32,419 nucleotides of DNA from Planctomycetota bacterium (GTDB lineage Bacteria > Planctomycetota > Planctomycetia > Pirellulales > JADFKK01). The position numbers and the translations under genes were made by a program. Positions 16,918-24,861 of this stretch are shown in pieces. A model generated the notes under the pieces. The model was given only the letters and a program-made list of their open reading frames with translations. It searched no databases and was not told the origin of the DNA. The stretch covers positions 1 through 32,419 of the forward strand of contig JADFKK010000058.1 of NCBI GenBank assembly GCA_022564995.1. Direction: 5' to 3'. The first letter of the stretch is position 1. The number at the start of each line of letters is the position of its first letter.

Positions 16918-18165
16918 TCAAGCGTCGAACCGGCTGCGCAGCTCTGCCGGCAATACAGGGCAGGCAGCGGCCGGCTGGCGGAAAATCCGATGTCTCAGCC
17001 GGGCGATCAGGTCGTATAGGCGATCTCGCGGGGCCGCCGGCATGATGCGGCAGAGCAGGGAGATGAGCCGCCACAATCCGCCCAGCCTTGCGAGGATGTG
17101 CAGCACGGCGGCCGAGCGGACCAGCAGCCGTCCGTCGCTGGTCATTACGATGATGCTGTCGGGCAGGTTCTCGCGATCTGGCTCCGGCACGATTTGCAAG
17201 AATCGTTCGCCTCCCAGCGGCGCGAAGCGAAACGCCGCACCGAGGGTGTCTTCGGCCAGCACGAATCGCACCCAACGATGACACAGGCCGCAGTGTCCGT
17301 CGTAGAAGATCGGCTCGGTCGCTTCCTTGTTCATCGGCTTGATCCAGGCCGGGTCGAAGGTAAACAGGAGCAGCATCACCATGCCGAGGCTCAGGTCGAC
17401 GAAGTCGATGAGCACCATCAGCGTGGCGTGCATCAGCAACATAGCGACCCACACGAACGGACGCAATCGGCGCACGAGCGCCAGCGGAGCGAACAACAAC
17501 TCGAATCCCAAAGCAGCCCAGGTGGCCAGCGCGAGGATCGTCGCCGGCAGCCCCGCGACCGCCTCGCGCAGCGCCGTCGATCGGGCCTGCGGGATTTCGA
17601 GCACTCGGGCCACTGCCGTGCCGTCGATCCAGGAGGGGCTAATCAGCTTGGTGTAGCCGCTGTACGAATAGCCCAGCGCCATCAACACCCAGGCCACCGT
17701 GAAGATGCCCACGGGCATCTGCCAGCCGCCGCCCGGATCGAGACGACCGCGGGCCTTCCACGAACCGTAGGGAGCGCCGCCGATGCAGGCATGGGCCAGC
17801 AGAATCCAGCCGACGTAGGACATGCCCGGGTTGGCGATCAGCGGGTTGCGGCCGACGAGGCAAGCCGAGATGTACCACAGCACGAGGGCCGCGATGCGGT
17901 CGTTATAGCCGGCGGCGAACATCGCCGCCGCGATGGCCGCGACGATGACCAGAGCGGTCACAAACGACGGGCCATCGACGAGTGCCAGCACGTTGGGGAA
18001 TAGATAGAGCAGCGGGCTGTCGGCGGCGACGGGGATTACGCCTTCGTTGGAAAACAACTCCGCGGCGCACGGCGCTAGGTGAACGAAATGCACGAGGAGA
18101 TAAACGCCGAGCACCGCGCGAAACAGGCTGTATTGGCCGCCGGTCCAGGCGTTGGTTAGCGACAT
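16918..18165 (-). CDS. HTTM-like membrane protein fused to a DCC (DUF393) thiol-disulfide domain
   Basis: In the 415-aa protein, residues 1 to about 280 contain six or more hydrophobic segments typical of HTTM/vitamin K carboxylase-like membrane proteins (AVLGVYLLVHFVHLAP, SYSGYTKLISPSWIDG). Residues about 283-400 are a DCC/DUF393 domain with the active-site motif YDGHCGLCHRWVRF (Cys292 and Cys295). DUF393 proteins are predicted thiol-disulfide oxidoreductases. ATG 18165 was chosen because it starts the membrane domain and overlaps the upstream gene's end by 10 bases (ATGTCGCTAA), a translational-coupling arrangement; a longer frame to 18294 is Arg-rich and lies inside that gene. The substrate is unknown. 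Confidence 0.85.
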   Translation of the reverse strand: MSLTNAWTGGQYSLFRAVLGVYLLVHFVHLAPCAAELFSNEGVIPVAADSPLLYLFPNVLALVDGPSFVTALVIVAAIAAAMFAAGYNDRIAALVLWYISACLVGRNPLIANPGMSYVGWILLAHACIGGAPYGSWKARGRLDPGGGWQMPVGIFTVAWVLMALGYSYSGYTKLISPSWIDGTAVARVLEIPQARSTALREAVAGLPATILALATWAALGFELLFAPLALVRRLRPFVWVAMLLMHATLMVLIDFVDLSLGMVMLLLFTFDPAWIKPMNKEATEPIFYDGHCGLCHRWVRFVLAEDTLGAAFRFAPLGGERFLQIVPEPDRENLPDSIIVMTSDGRLLVRSAAVLHILARLGGLWRLISLLCRIMPAAPRDRLYDLIARLRHRIFRQPAAACPVLPAELRSRFDA

Positions 18166-18662
18166 GGCGGCCTCAACTCGCGCGGTAACCGGCCCATGTC
18201 GGTGCCTTCGAGCGGCTCGTAGCGCACCCGCAGGTCGCCGGCGACGGTAGCCGGATCGATGCCGAATTCGCGCAGCAGCGGCGCATCGCCGCACAAGCCG
18301 TATTTCATCACGGCGGACAACATCGGCGCCGTGAGCTTGTTTTTCGCCAGCACGGGACCGTAGGCCAGCGCCGCGCCGTAGACGTTTCGCCGGTTGTACG
18401 GCCCGCGGAGTTTTGCGTAAACCTCGGGAGTGATTTCCAAGCTCTGCTCATTTCCGTCGGTGTCGATCCACTCGATAAAAAACCGCGTTGCATAAGTCTC
18501 CAGCCCGCCGGCGCTGGAGAACACCTTGGGGGCCGGCGAGGCCACGCTGGCGGCGCCGATGCCCTTGAGCGCCGGCAAGCCCGTCAAGTCGCCGACCATT
18601 TGCATCAGACCGACGGCGAGCAGCAGCGCCGTACACGTTCTGGTAACATACGTTTTATTCAT
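18156..18662 (-). CDS. Unknown exported or membrane-anchored protein, partner of the HTTM-DCC protein
   Basis: The 168-aa product has a hydrophobic N-terminus (TCTALLLAVGLMQMVGDLTG) that would serve as signal or anchor, then a mixed domain with FFIEWIDTDGNEQSLEITPE and YAKLRGPYNRRNVYGAALAYGP. I do not recognise the family; the second half resembles a compact soluble domain. It overlaps the HTTM-DCC start by 10 bases and begins 3 bases after the stop of the broken sterol desaturase-like gene, so the three form an operon. A role as periplasmic partner of the HTTM protein is inferred from this coupling only. Confidence 0.7.
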   Translation of the reverse strand: MNKTYVTRTCTALLLAVGLMQMVGDLTGLPALKGIGAASVASPAPKVFSSAGGLETYATRFFIEWIDTDGNEQSLEITPEVYAKLRGPYNRRNVYGAALAYGPVLAKNKLTAPMLSAVMKYGLCGDAPLLREFGIDPATVAGDLRVRYEPLEGTDMGRLPRELRPPCR

Positions 18663-18665
18663 GTC

Positions 18666-19065
18666 TCACTCGGCCGTAACTTTGAAGGCGGCGATTTCGG
18701 CGGAGACGCATCGCAACTGCCATCGCTTAGGGCTACCGAACGTGCCGAACAACATGTCCCACAGCGGCAGGTCGGCGTAATTATAGTCGTGCAAGCCCTC
18801 CTGGTAATGCACGCAGTGGCTCTCGGGCCGCTGAAAAACAAATCCCAGCCAGTACGGCGTCGGCACGTTCCAATGATAGAACAGTTCGGCGAGGGCCGTG
18901 ATTAACACCGCTTACGTCGCCGCCTGTGGAATAACGCCCACCAGCAGGCACAAAATCGCACTCGATAGCACTCCGTTGGCCAAGATTTCTAGCGGATGCT
19001 TGTAGAAATCGGTAATCGCCACATAGCCGACGACGATGATGGAGATGGTCATCGGAGCGGTTCAA
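18666..19065 (-). pseudogene. Sterol desaturase / fatty acid hydroxylase-like gene, broken
   Basis: The - strand frame from the ATG at about 19053 reads ITDFYKHPLEILANGVLSSA, then a hydrophobic stretch, an in-frame TAA at about 18915, and AVLITALAELFYHWNVPTPY, LGFVFQRPESHCVHYQEGLH, LPLWDMLFGTFGSP up to TGA at 18666-18668. This is the second half of a di-iron sterol desaturase-family protein; the first His boxes are missing. A neighbouring frame just upstream reads SDDHLHHRRR, possibly the remains of a His box, which would mean a frameshift as well. In the last box the usual HxxHH appears as HCVHY. The 5' half, about 100 residues, cannot be found up to the hairpin at 19109. Sequencing error could explain the stop but not the missing part. 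Confidence 0.75.
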
Positions 19066-19108
19066 TCTGCGCGAGTCATCGGGAAGGCAATATAGTAACG
19101 CCTGTTGG

Positions 19109-19148
19109 GGCTAATCCGCAAGCGTGAACCATCGCTTGCGGATTAGCC
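19109..19148. repeat. Perfect inverted repeat, 16-base arms, 8-base loop
   Basis: GGCTAATCCGCAAGCG at 19109-19124 and its exact reverse complement at 19133-19148 flank an 8-base loop. It lies between the divergent sterol desaturase pseudogene and the cytochrome gene. The core CGCAAGCG is shared with the inverted repeats at 23587 and 25839. It has no T-run, so a simple intrinsic terminator is unlikely. Confidence 0.9.
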
Positions 19149-19232
19149 GGATCGAAGTGCATCGGCCAGTTTTTGCAGTCGGCCCGGGCTTCTGATAGTC
19201 TTGTAACGTGATGACTATTTCCGTTTCCGCAG

Positions 19233-22200
19233 ATGAACAGAATTGAGTATCGCATTGTGCCCCGCCAGCAACTCGACGTTCAATACGATGGCAAGATCGC
19301 AGCACGGGTTCGCGCGATCTGCCGCGCGCTGGTCGTCGCGTGCGTGTTGCTGAGCGCGGTCGATTTGTCCGCCCAAGACACGGCGAATGATGATGCCCCA
19401 CGGTATTTTCCCGGGCTGGTCGCGACCTATACGGACGGGCAGGGCCGATCGTATCGCCGCATCGACGAGCGCGTTTCCTTCGACTGGCGCAACGCCCCGC
19501 CCGACGCGCGCGTTGCGGAAGGCAAGTTCTCGGCGCACTGGCGGGGCCGGCTCCGCACAACTCGCCCTGGCGCGTATCGGCTGTCTGTCTACGTGACCGG
19601 CGAAGTTCAGTTGACGCTCAACGGGCGGGTCGTGCTCGACGCATCCGCCAAGAAACCCTCGTGGATCGACTCCAAGCCGATCGAACTGCCGTTCGGGCAT
19701 CATCCGTTGCGGATCAGCTACCGTAAGACAAGCGAGACGGCCCGGCTGTCGTTGTTATGGTCGGGGCCTGGTTTTTCGCTGGAACCGCTTTCGGAGCGAT
19801 GGCTGTTTCACGAACCGAAGGATTCGCCGGACGACCAGTTCAAGCGGGGCCGACTGCTTGCAGACGCCCATCGCTGCGCGGCGTGTCATAAGATCCCCTC
19901 GCACGCGACACCGCCGAAGGCCCCGGCGTTGGATCGCGTGGCCGGGAATCTGTCGCGCCGCTGGATTATCGATCGGCTCACCGCGTCGAAACCTGCCGCC
20001 GGTGAACCGCATGGAACGATGCCGCGGTTTAAGCTAAAGAAAGACGACGCCGAAGCGATCGCAGCGTATTTGTTTAGCGCGCCCGCACGGCAGCCGGAAA
20101 AGAAGAAAACGCCCCAGGGCGATGCTGAATCGGGCCAGATCTTGGCCCACACACTCGGCTGCCTGGCGTGTCATACGATCGACAAGCTGGGACAGCGCAA
20201 TTTGTTCGGCGGCGGCGATCTGACGCACGTCGGGCAAAAACGGCCGGCCGATTTTTTCGCCCGCTGGCTGGCCGATCCGGCGGCGATCAATCGCGATCAT
20301 CGCATGCCGGTTTACGATCTCACGGCTGTGGAGCGCGGCGATTTGACGGCCTATCTGGCCACGCTTACCGCTGAAGGCAAGCCGGCCGCCGACACCCAAC
20401 CGCGGCAAAGTGACAAGCCGCTGGTCGACCGTGGACGCAAACTGATACAGCAGCATCGCTGCGCCGCGTGTCATCGACTGGGCGATGAGAAGCTGTCGAG
20501 CGATCCGCTGCCCGGGCCGATCGAGACCGGCGACGCCGCTTGGAAACAATCGTGCGTCGGTCCGCCGCGCGACGGGCGGCCCGGCTATCACCTTCGGCGA
20601 AGCGAGGCCGATGCGATTCGCAAATACCTAATCGGCTTGTCCCAAGCTAAAGTGGCCGACAAGGCCATCGAGCCCGACGCCGCGCTGCTGATGGCCCGCA
20701 ACAACTGTTTTTCGTGTCATGCCCGCGGACTGCAAGGCGGCATCGCCGATCGGCTGCCGGCAGTGGCCGAGCGGCATGGCGTGTTGGCCTCGTTGCTGCC
20801 GGCCATGGCGCCGCCGGCGTTGGACGGCGTTGGTGACAAGCTAACGCGCAAGTCGCTCGCCAAGGCGATCCGTCGCGATGGCCCGCCGCTGCGAGATTGG
20901 CTGGTCGTGCGGATGCCGAAATTCCGCTTGAGCGACAAGCAGCTCGGCGCGATCGCGGATCATCTGATCGCCACGGACCGAGTTTTCGATCGACCATCGG
21001 TCGAGGCAAAACTGCCCGCTCGCAAGCAATTGCTCTCGGCCGGGGCGAAGCTGGTCACTTCCCAGGGTTTCGGCTGCGCGAGCTGTCACGGTATCGGACG
21101 TCGGCAACCGTCGAAAGATTCGCTGGCCGCGCGCGGGCCGAATCTGTCGATGCTCGGCGAGCGCATCCGGCGGACGTGGTTCGACCGCTTCGTGCGGAAC
21201 CCGTCGCGGATGGTCCCGCGGATGGAGATGCCGACGATTGCGATTGCGGCCCGCGGACACTTGGGCGAAAACCTCGATCATCAACTGACGGCTGTTTGGG
21301 AAGTGCTCAATCAACCGGGCTTTGAGCCGCCGGCCTCGAGCGCGGTCCGCATCGCCCGCACCGCGGCGATTCCGGGTCGTAGCCGACGGGCAATCGTGCT
21401 GACCGACGTGCTCCACGTGGCACAGGCGTCTCGCCTGTGGAGCACCGGCGGAACGCCGGTGCCACGGACACGGTACATCAAGCCGCTGCTGATCGGGCTG
21501 CCGAATCGTCACAACGTATTGTTCGACCTGGAGACCAGCCGCCTGGCCGGTTGGTGGACCGGCGATGCGGCGGCGCAGCGGACCAAGGGCAAAACATGGT
21601 TCTGGGAGGCGGCTGGCGAGAGCGTTGCGTCGCTGGGTGGTGACGGGCCGGAGTTAAGCCTTGGCCCCGTCGAGAAGCTACTGCATCCGTTGCAAAAAGG
21701 ACAACACATCAGCGAGTTTGACTCGGTGGAACATCTGCCCGGCGGCCTACGCTTCCGCCAGCGATTACATTTCGCGCCGAAGCGAGTCTTGGCCATCGAA
21801 CAAACTTTCATCAGCCAATGGCGCCACACAACCGCCAGCGGATTTTCCCGATCGGTACGAATTACCGGCGCGAAAGCCAACGAACCCGTCCACCTGCGCG
21901 TCGTCGCATCCGAACATCTTTCCCAATCCAACATCTCCAAAGACGCCCGACGCATCACACTCCCAGGCGGCGAAGCCAGCATCCTTTTGTCCGGCGCCAA
22001 AACGGCCCGTTTCGTTTTTACGAACGGCGCGATTCACGCCACGCAGATAGCCGAGCAAGTCGATAGCTCCGTCGAATTCAAATTGCTCTATCTGACCGAG
22101 CGCCCCGTGCCGCCCTTTGCCATCGATTCGATCGTCCGCCGTGCCAACAAGCCCGTCGAACTGACCGTCGTGCCCGGTTATCGCGCCACACGGCTGTCGC

Positions 22201-23552
22201 TGCCGGCCGAGATCATGCCGACCGGCTTGGCTTGGCGCCCGGACGGCACGCTGGTGATCTCTTCGCTCAAGGGCCGGGTGTGGCTGGCCCACGATCGTGA
22301 CGGTGACGGTCTGGAAGACCACGCGGCGGTGTTTAGCGACGAACTGGCGGCGCCTTACGGAGTGGCCACCCACGGCGAGGCGATTGACGTGATCACCAAA
22401 TCGGCCCTGCTGCGGTTGCTGGACGAAGACCACGACGGAAAGGCCGATCGCACGATAACGCTGGCCAGCGGCTGGGGGCACACGGCCGACTATCACGATT
22501 GGACGGTCGGCCTCGTCAGCGATCCGGCGGGTAACTATTACGTCGCGCTGCCGTGTCAGCAAGACAAGCGGACGGGCGCGGCCGCCTATCTGCGCGGCAC
22601 GGTGCTCAAACTGGCGCCGCGCACGCCGGACCTCCACGACCCGCGACCATTTGCGATCGAACCGCTCACGGCCGGTCACCGCTTTCCGATGGGCCTCGCC
22701 CGCAATCGCCGCGGCGATCTGTTCGTAACCGACAACCAGGGCAATTGGAACCCGTTCAACGAACTGAACCACGTCGTGGCCAAAGCGCATTACGGCTTTA
22801 TCAACGCCAACGATCGTAACAAGGGTTTCAAGCGGCCGACCCGCCCGGCGGCCATCGAGATTCCGCACCCCTGGACCCGCAGCGTCAACGGCATTTGTTT
22901 TCTCGACACGCCGGCGGCGGTTCGCAAGCGGTTGGGGCGCGACCTGTTCGGCCCGCTGGAAGGCCACTTGATCGGCTGCGAATACGACACCCGCCGGCTC
23001 GTGCGGATGAGCCTGCAACGGGTGGGCGAAACGTATCAAGGCGCATGCTATCCGTTCAGCATTGAACCAGCTAAGGGCCGCCCGACGCTGCTGGGGCCGA
23101 TCGTCTGCTCCGTGGCCCCCGACGGCGACCTGTACATCGGCAACATCCGCGACAGCGGCTGGGGTGGCGGGCAAAACATCGGCAGCGTCGTGCGGCTGCG
23201 GCCCACAGGCGAACTGCCTTGCGGCATTGCCGAAGTGCGGGCCGACTCCGAGGGCTTCATCATCGACCTGACCGCCCCGGCCGACGCGCTGCGCATGGCC
23301 GACGTGTCGAACTACGTCCTCTCGTCCTATCGCCGCCAAACCACTCCGGCCTACGGCAGCAAAGACCAAGACCGCCGTAGCGAAACCATCGCGTCGGTGA
23401 CCGTCTCGGCAGACCGCCGCCAAATCAAGCTTCGCCTCCGCGGTCTTCGCGCCGGCTTCGTCTACGACCTGCGCTTGAAGAATCTCGCCGGCGAAGACAA
23501 AACCTTCTTCCCCGCCGAAGCGTATTACACCTTGCGGACGATTCCGAAATAA
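19233..23552 (+). CDS. PA14 domain, five-haem cytochrome c and propeller fusion protein
   Basis: A 1439-aa exported protein. After an N-terminal hydrophobic segment (about residues 30-48, ending SAVDLSAQ) comes a PA14-like carbohydrate-binding domain (about 55-195: FPGLVATYTDG, YRLSVYVTGEVQLTLNGR). Five CxxCH haem-attachment motifs follow at residues 215, 310, 410, 492 and 615 (CAACH, CLACH, CAACH, CFSCH, CASCH). The C-terminal third (about 985-1340) is propeller-like, as in planctomycete DUF7133/membrane-bound dehydrogenase proteins (MPTGLAWRPDGTLVISS), with two Asp-rich loops (DRDGDGLED, DEDHDGKAD). Its likely job is electron transfer coupled to sugar binding or oxidation in the periplasm. 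An in-frame dispersed repeat adds residues 726-745. Start ATG 19233 puts 30 residues before the signal core, so the true start could be later, though no other in-frame ATG is near. Confidence 0.85.
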   Translation: MNRIEYRIVPRQQLDVQYDGKIAARVRAICRALVVACVLLSAVDLSAQDTANDDAPRYFPGLVATYTDGQGRSYRRIDERVSFDWRNAPPDARVAEGKFSAHWRGRLRTTRPGAYRLSVYVTGEVQLTLNGRVVLDASAKKPSWIDSKPIELPFGHHPLRISYRKTSETARLSLLWSGPGFSLEPLSERWLFHEPKDSPDDQFKRGRLLADAHRCAACHKIPSHATPPKAPALDRVAGNLSRRWIIDRLTASKPAAGEPHGTMPRFKLKKDDAEAIAAYLFSAPARQPEKKKTPQGDAESGQILAHTLGCLACHTIDKLGQRNLFGGGDLTHVGQKRPADFFARWLADPAAINRDHRMPVYDLTAVERGDLTAYLATLTAEGKPAADTQPRQSDKPLVDRGRKLIQQHRCAACHRLGDEKLSSDPLPGPIETGDAAWKQSCVGPPRDGRPGYHLRRSEADAIRKYLIGLSQAKVADKAIEPDAALLMARNNCFSCHARGLQGGIADRLPAVAERHGVLASLLPAMAPPALDGVGDKLTRKSLAKAIRRDGPPLRDWLVVRMPKFRLSDKQLGAIADHLIATDRVFDRPSVEAKLPARKQLLSAGAKLVTSQGFGCASCHGIGRRQPSKDSLAARGPNLSMLGERIRRTWFDRFVRNPSRMVPRMEMPTIAIAARGHLGENLDHQLTAVWEVLNQPGFEPPASSAVRIARTAAIPGRSRRAIVLTDVLHVAQASRLWSTGGTPVPRTRYIKPLLIGLPNRHNVLFDLETSRLAGWWTGDAAAQRTKGKTWFWEAAGESVASLGGDGPELSLGPVEKLLHPLQKGQHISEFDSVEHLPGGLRFRQRLHFAPKRVLAIEQTFISQWRHTTASGFSRSVRITGAKANEPVHLRVVASEHLSQSNISKDARRITLPGGEASILLSGAKTARFVFTNGAIHATQIAEQVDSSVEFKLLYLTERPVPPFAIDSIVRRANKPVELTVVPGYRATRLSLPAEIMPTGLAWRPDGTLVISSLKGRVWLAHDRDGDGLEDHAAVFSDELAAPYGVATHGEAIDVITKSALLRLLDEDHDGKADRTITLASGWGHTADYHDWTVGLVSDPAGNYYVALPCQQDKRTGAAAYLRGTVLKLAPRTPDLHDPRPFAIEPLTAGHRFPMGLARNRRGDLFVTDNQGNWNPFNELNHVVAKAHYGFINANDRNKGFKRPTRPAAIEIPHPWTRSVNGICFLDTPAAVRKRLGRDLFGPLEGHLIGCEYDTRRLVRMSLQRVGETYQGACYPFSIEPAKGRPTLLGPIVCSVAPDGDLYIGNIRDSGWGGGQNIGSVVRLRPTGELPCGIAEVRADSEGFIIDLTAPADALRMADVSNYVLSSYRRQTTPAYGSKDQDRRSETIASVTVSADRRQIKLRLRGLRAGFVYDLRLKNLAGEDKTFFPAEAYYTLRTIPK
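21408..21464 (+). repeat. Dispersed palindromic repeat inserted in frame in the cytochrome gene
   Basis: A 57-base segment made of nested hairpins: GTGCTCCAC (21408-21416) pairs with GTGGAGCAC (21437-21445), CACAGGCG with CGCCTGTG (21421-21439), CACCGGCG with CGCCGGTG (21443-21461), and TGGCAC (21418) with GTGCCA (21459). It encodes VAQASRLWSTGGTPVPR, a peptide I recognise as recurring in predicted proteins of planctomycetes and relatives. It adds about 20 residues without breaking the reading frame. Confidence 0.75.
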
Positions 23553-23586
23553 AAGCGGCGATCGTAGAAAACCGTTGGGCGCACAG

Positions 23587-23677
23587 TAGCCCGACGCGCA
23601 AGCGAGGGAAAAACCATGAGGGAAAAACCATGAGGGAAAAACCATGATTTGCTGTCCCTCGCTTGCGCGTCGGGCTA
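23587..23677. repeat. Inverted repeat (23-base arms) enclosing three 14-base tandem copies
   Basis: Arms at 23587-23609 (begins TAGCCCGACGCGCAAGCG) and 23655-23677 are perfect reverse complements. Within, GAGGGAAAAACCAT occurs three times in tandem (23604-23617, 23618-23631, 23632-23645). The element fills the space between the convergent cytochrome and PEP-CTERM genes, and its right end supplies the TAG stop of the PEP-CTERM gene (CTA at 23675-23677). It could act as a bidirectional transcription barrier; it is closely related to the repeat at 25839. Confidence 0.9.
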
Positions 23678-24595
23678 GTGTGGCCGATATGTAACGCGTC
23701 TTCTGCCAAAGCCCAGCAGGCCCAGCATCCCGATCAGCCCCAGCAGCAGTGCAGACGGTTCGGGCACGGCAGCGGCGAGTTGACCTTCTCCGGACGGCGA
23801 GGCGGCGGGGCTCGGTCCGGTCCAATCGGCCAGCAGCACGGTCAGATCCTGGAAATTTACCGGCGTGGTTAGCGGGTCGACCAGGTTCCCTTCTTGCACG
23901 GTCACGTCCTGGTTCCAGTTGGCTAACAGCACGGTCAGGTCTTGAAAGTCGACAAATCCGTTTCCGGTCAAGTCGCTCAGCAGAGAAGCTGCGATCAGAC
24001 GGACGTTGTCGATGCCGAGCGTAGCTTGCGCATCGGCCGGCGGAAAAGCCAGCGACGAGGCGGTCACGCCGACACGGATCGTCAGGCGGTAATCCGCTGC
24101 TGCGGCGAAGGTGTGCGACACGGCAACCCAATCATCAAAGCCCGTATCGTAGATCATGTTCCGGTCGACCAACGCCGTGGAGTCGTTCGTCGACAGGTTC
24201 GTTAATAAAACGGTCGCATTTGACGTGGCGCCCGACGGCGGTAGGGAGAAAGTCTTGCCGAAGGCATAATAATCGAAGGCCAACTCGTCGCCGACGCCAG
24301 CCGAGAACTCCTGCTCGAACGCCGAAGCGGCCTGTGTGAGGGGAGTCATGAACGCGAAGGTGCTTACGTTGAGGTACGAAAATTGCTCTCCTTCAACCGG
24401 CTCAAAGTCATGGACCAGAACTTCGTTGACCACCTCCTGAAATGACGCCCGAACCGCCGGAGTGCCGGTTACAATGGTCCAGCCGTTAAGGTCGGGCGAA
24501 TCTTCGAACGAGCCGTTGACGATTTCGCCCCGCGCGCACAGCGACGTCGCGGCGAGCAGTAGCACGAAGACGGCAATGAACGTCGCTTGACGCAT
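23675..24595 (-). CDS. PEP-CTERM sorting domain protein with dockerin-like segment
   Basis: The 306-aa exported protein has a signal peptide at residues 1 to about 24 (IAVFVLLLAATSLCARG). The body opens with VNGSFEDSPDLNGWTI, typical of planctomycete carbohydrate-binding-like jelly-roll proteins, and ends with DNVRLI at about residue 205. A dockerin-like pair follows: LTGNGFVDFQDLTVLLANWN and VNFQDLTVLLADW (about 212-255). The C-terminus is a PEP-CTERM signal: VPEPSALLLGLIGMLGLLG plus GRRR. Such proteins are recognised by an exosortase and sent to the cell surface or matrix. The gene faces a divergent DUF1559 gene 266 bases away, and its stop codon is contributed by an inverted repeat. Confidence 0.9.
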   Translation of the reverse strand: MRQATFIAVFVLLLAATSLCARGEIVNGSFEDSPDLNGWTIVTGTPAVRASFQEVVNEVLVHDFEPVEGEQFSYLNVSTFAFMTPLTQAASAFEQEFSAGVGDELAFDYYAFGKTFSLPPSGATSNATVLLTNLSTNDSTALVDRNMIYDTGFDDWVAVSHTFAAAADYRLTIRVGVTASSLAFPPADAQATLGIDNVRLIAASLLSDLTGNGFVDFQDLTVLLANWNQDVTVQEGNLVDPLTTPVNFQDLTVLLADWTGPSPAASPSGEGQLAAAVPEPSALLLGLIGMLGLLGFGRRRVTYRPH

Positions 24596-24800
24596 GTGAG
24601 ATTCTCGGAGGCGGACAGGAATTACAGCATCGATCTCGAATATCCCAGACTATCACGACTGGCGCGCCTTTGCAAAGTGATTTGCTCTGGTTTCGCCCAC
24701 GGGCAGTTGACGCGGGAGAGCCGTGGCTCCAAGAATTGGTGGCGGGGCGCGACGTAGATCTCGCTTGCCGAGCGGGATCTGGGGCAGATCGCAAGACCAC

Positions 24801-24848
24801 GATTAGGATTAAGATTAAGATTAAGATTAAGATTTGGATTAGGATTTG
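24801..24848 (+). repeat. Hexanucleotide microsatellite before the DUF1559 gene
   Basis: Eight tandem hexamers at 24801-24848 follow the pattern GATTAG, GATTAA four times, GATTTG, GATTAG, GATTTG. The array ends 13 bases before the DUF1559 start codon, so it lies in the leader or promoter. It is AT-rich against a GC-rich background, a feature of simple repeats prone to slippage. Confidence 0.9.
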
Positions 24849-24861
24849 GAGCGGGTCGAAC

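Noticed and set aside
19109..19148. The 16-base inverted repeat as an intrinsic terminator
   Set aside because: No T-run follows on either strand, and the core is shared with two other dispersed elements.
23604..23645. The three 14-base copies as a CRISPR array
   Set aside because: No spacers; the units are directly tandem and too short for CRISPR repeats.
21765..24131. A 788-codon open frame on the - strand
   Set aside because: It is antisense to the cytochrome gene and runs into the PEP-CTERM gene in another frame; its composition is His/Arg/Val-rich and matches no family. GC-rich DNA gives long shadow frames.
24670..24861. N-terminal extension of the DUF1559 protein
   Set aside because: It would translate the hexamer array into an Ile/Lys run before a proper prepilin-like start at 24862.
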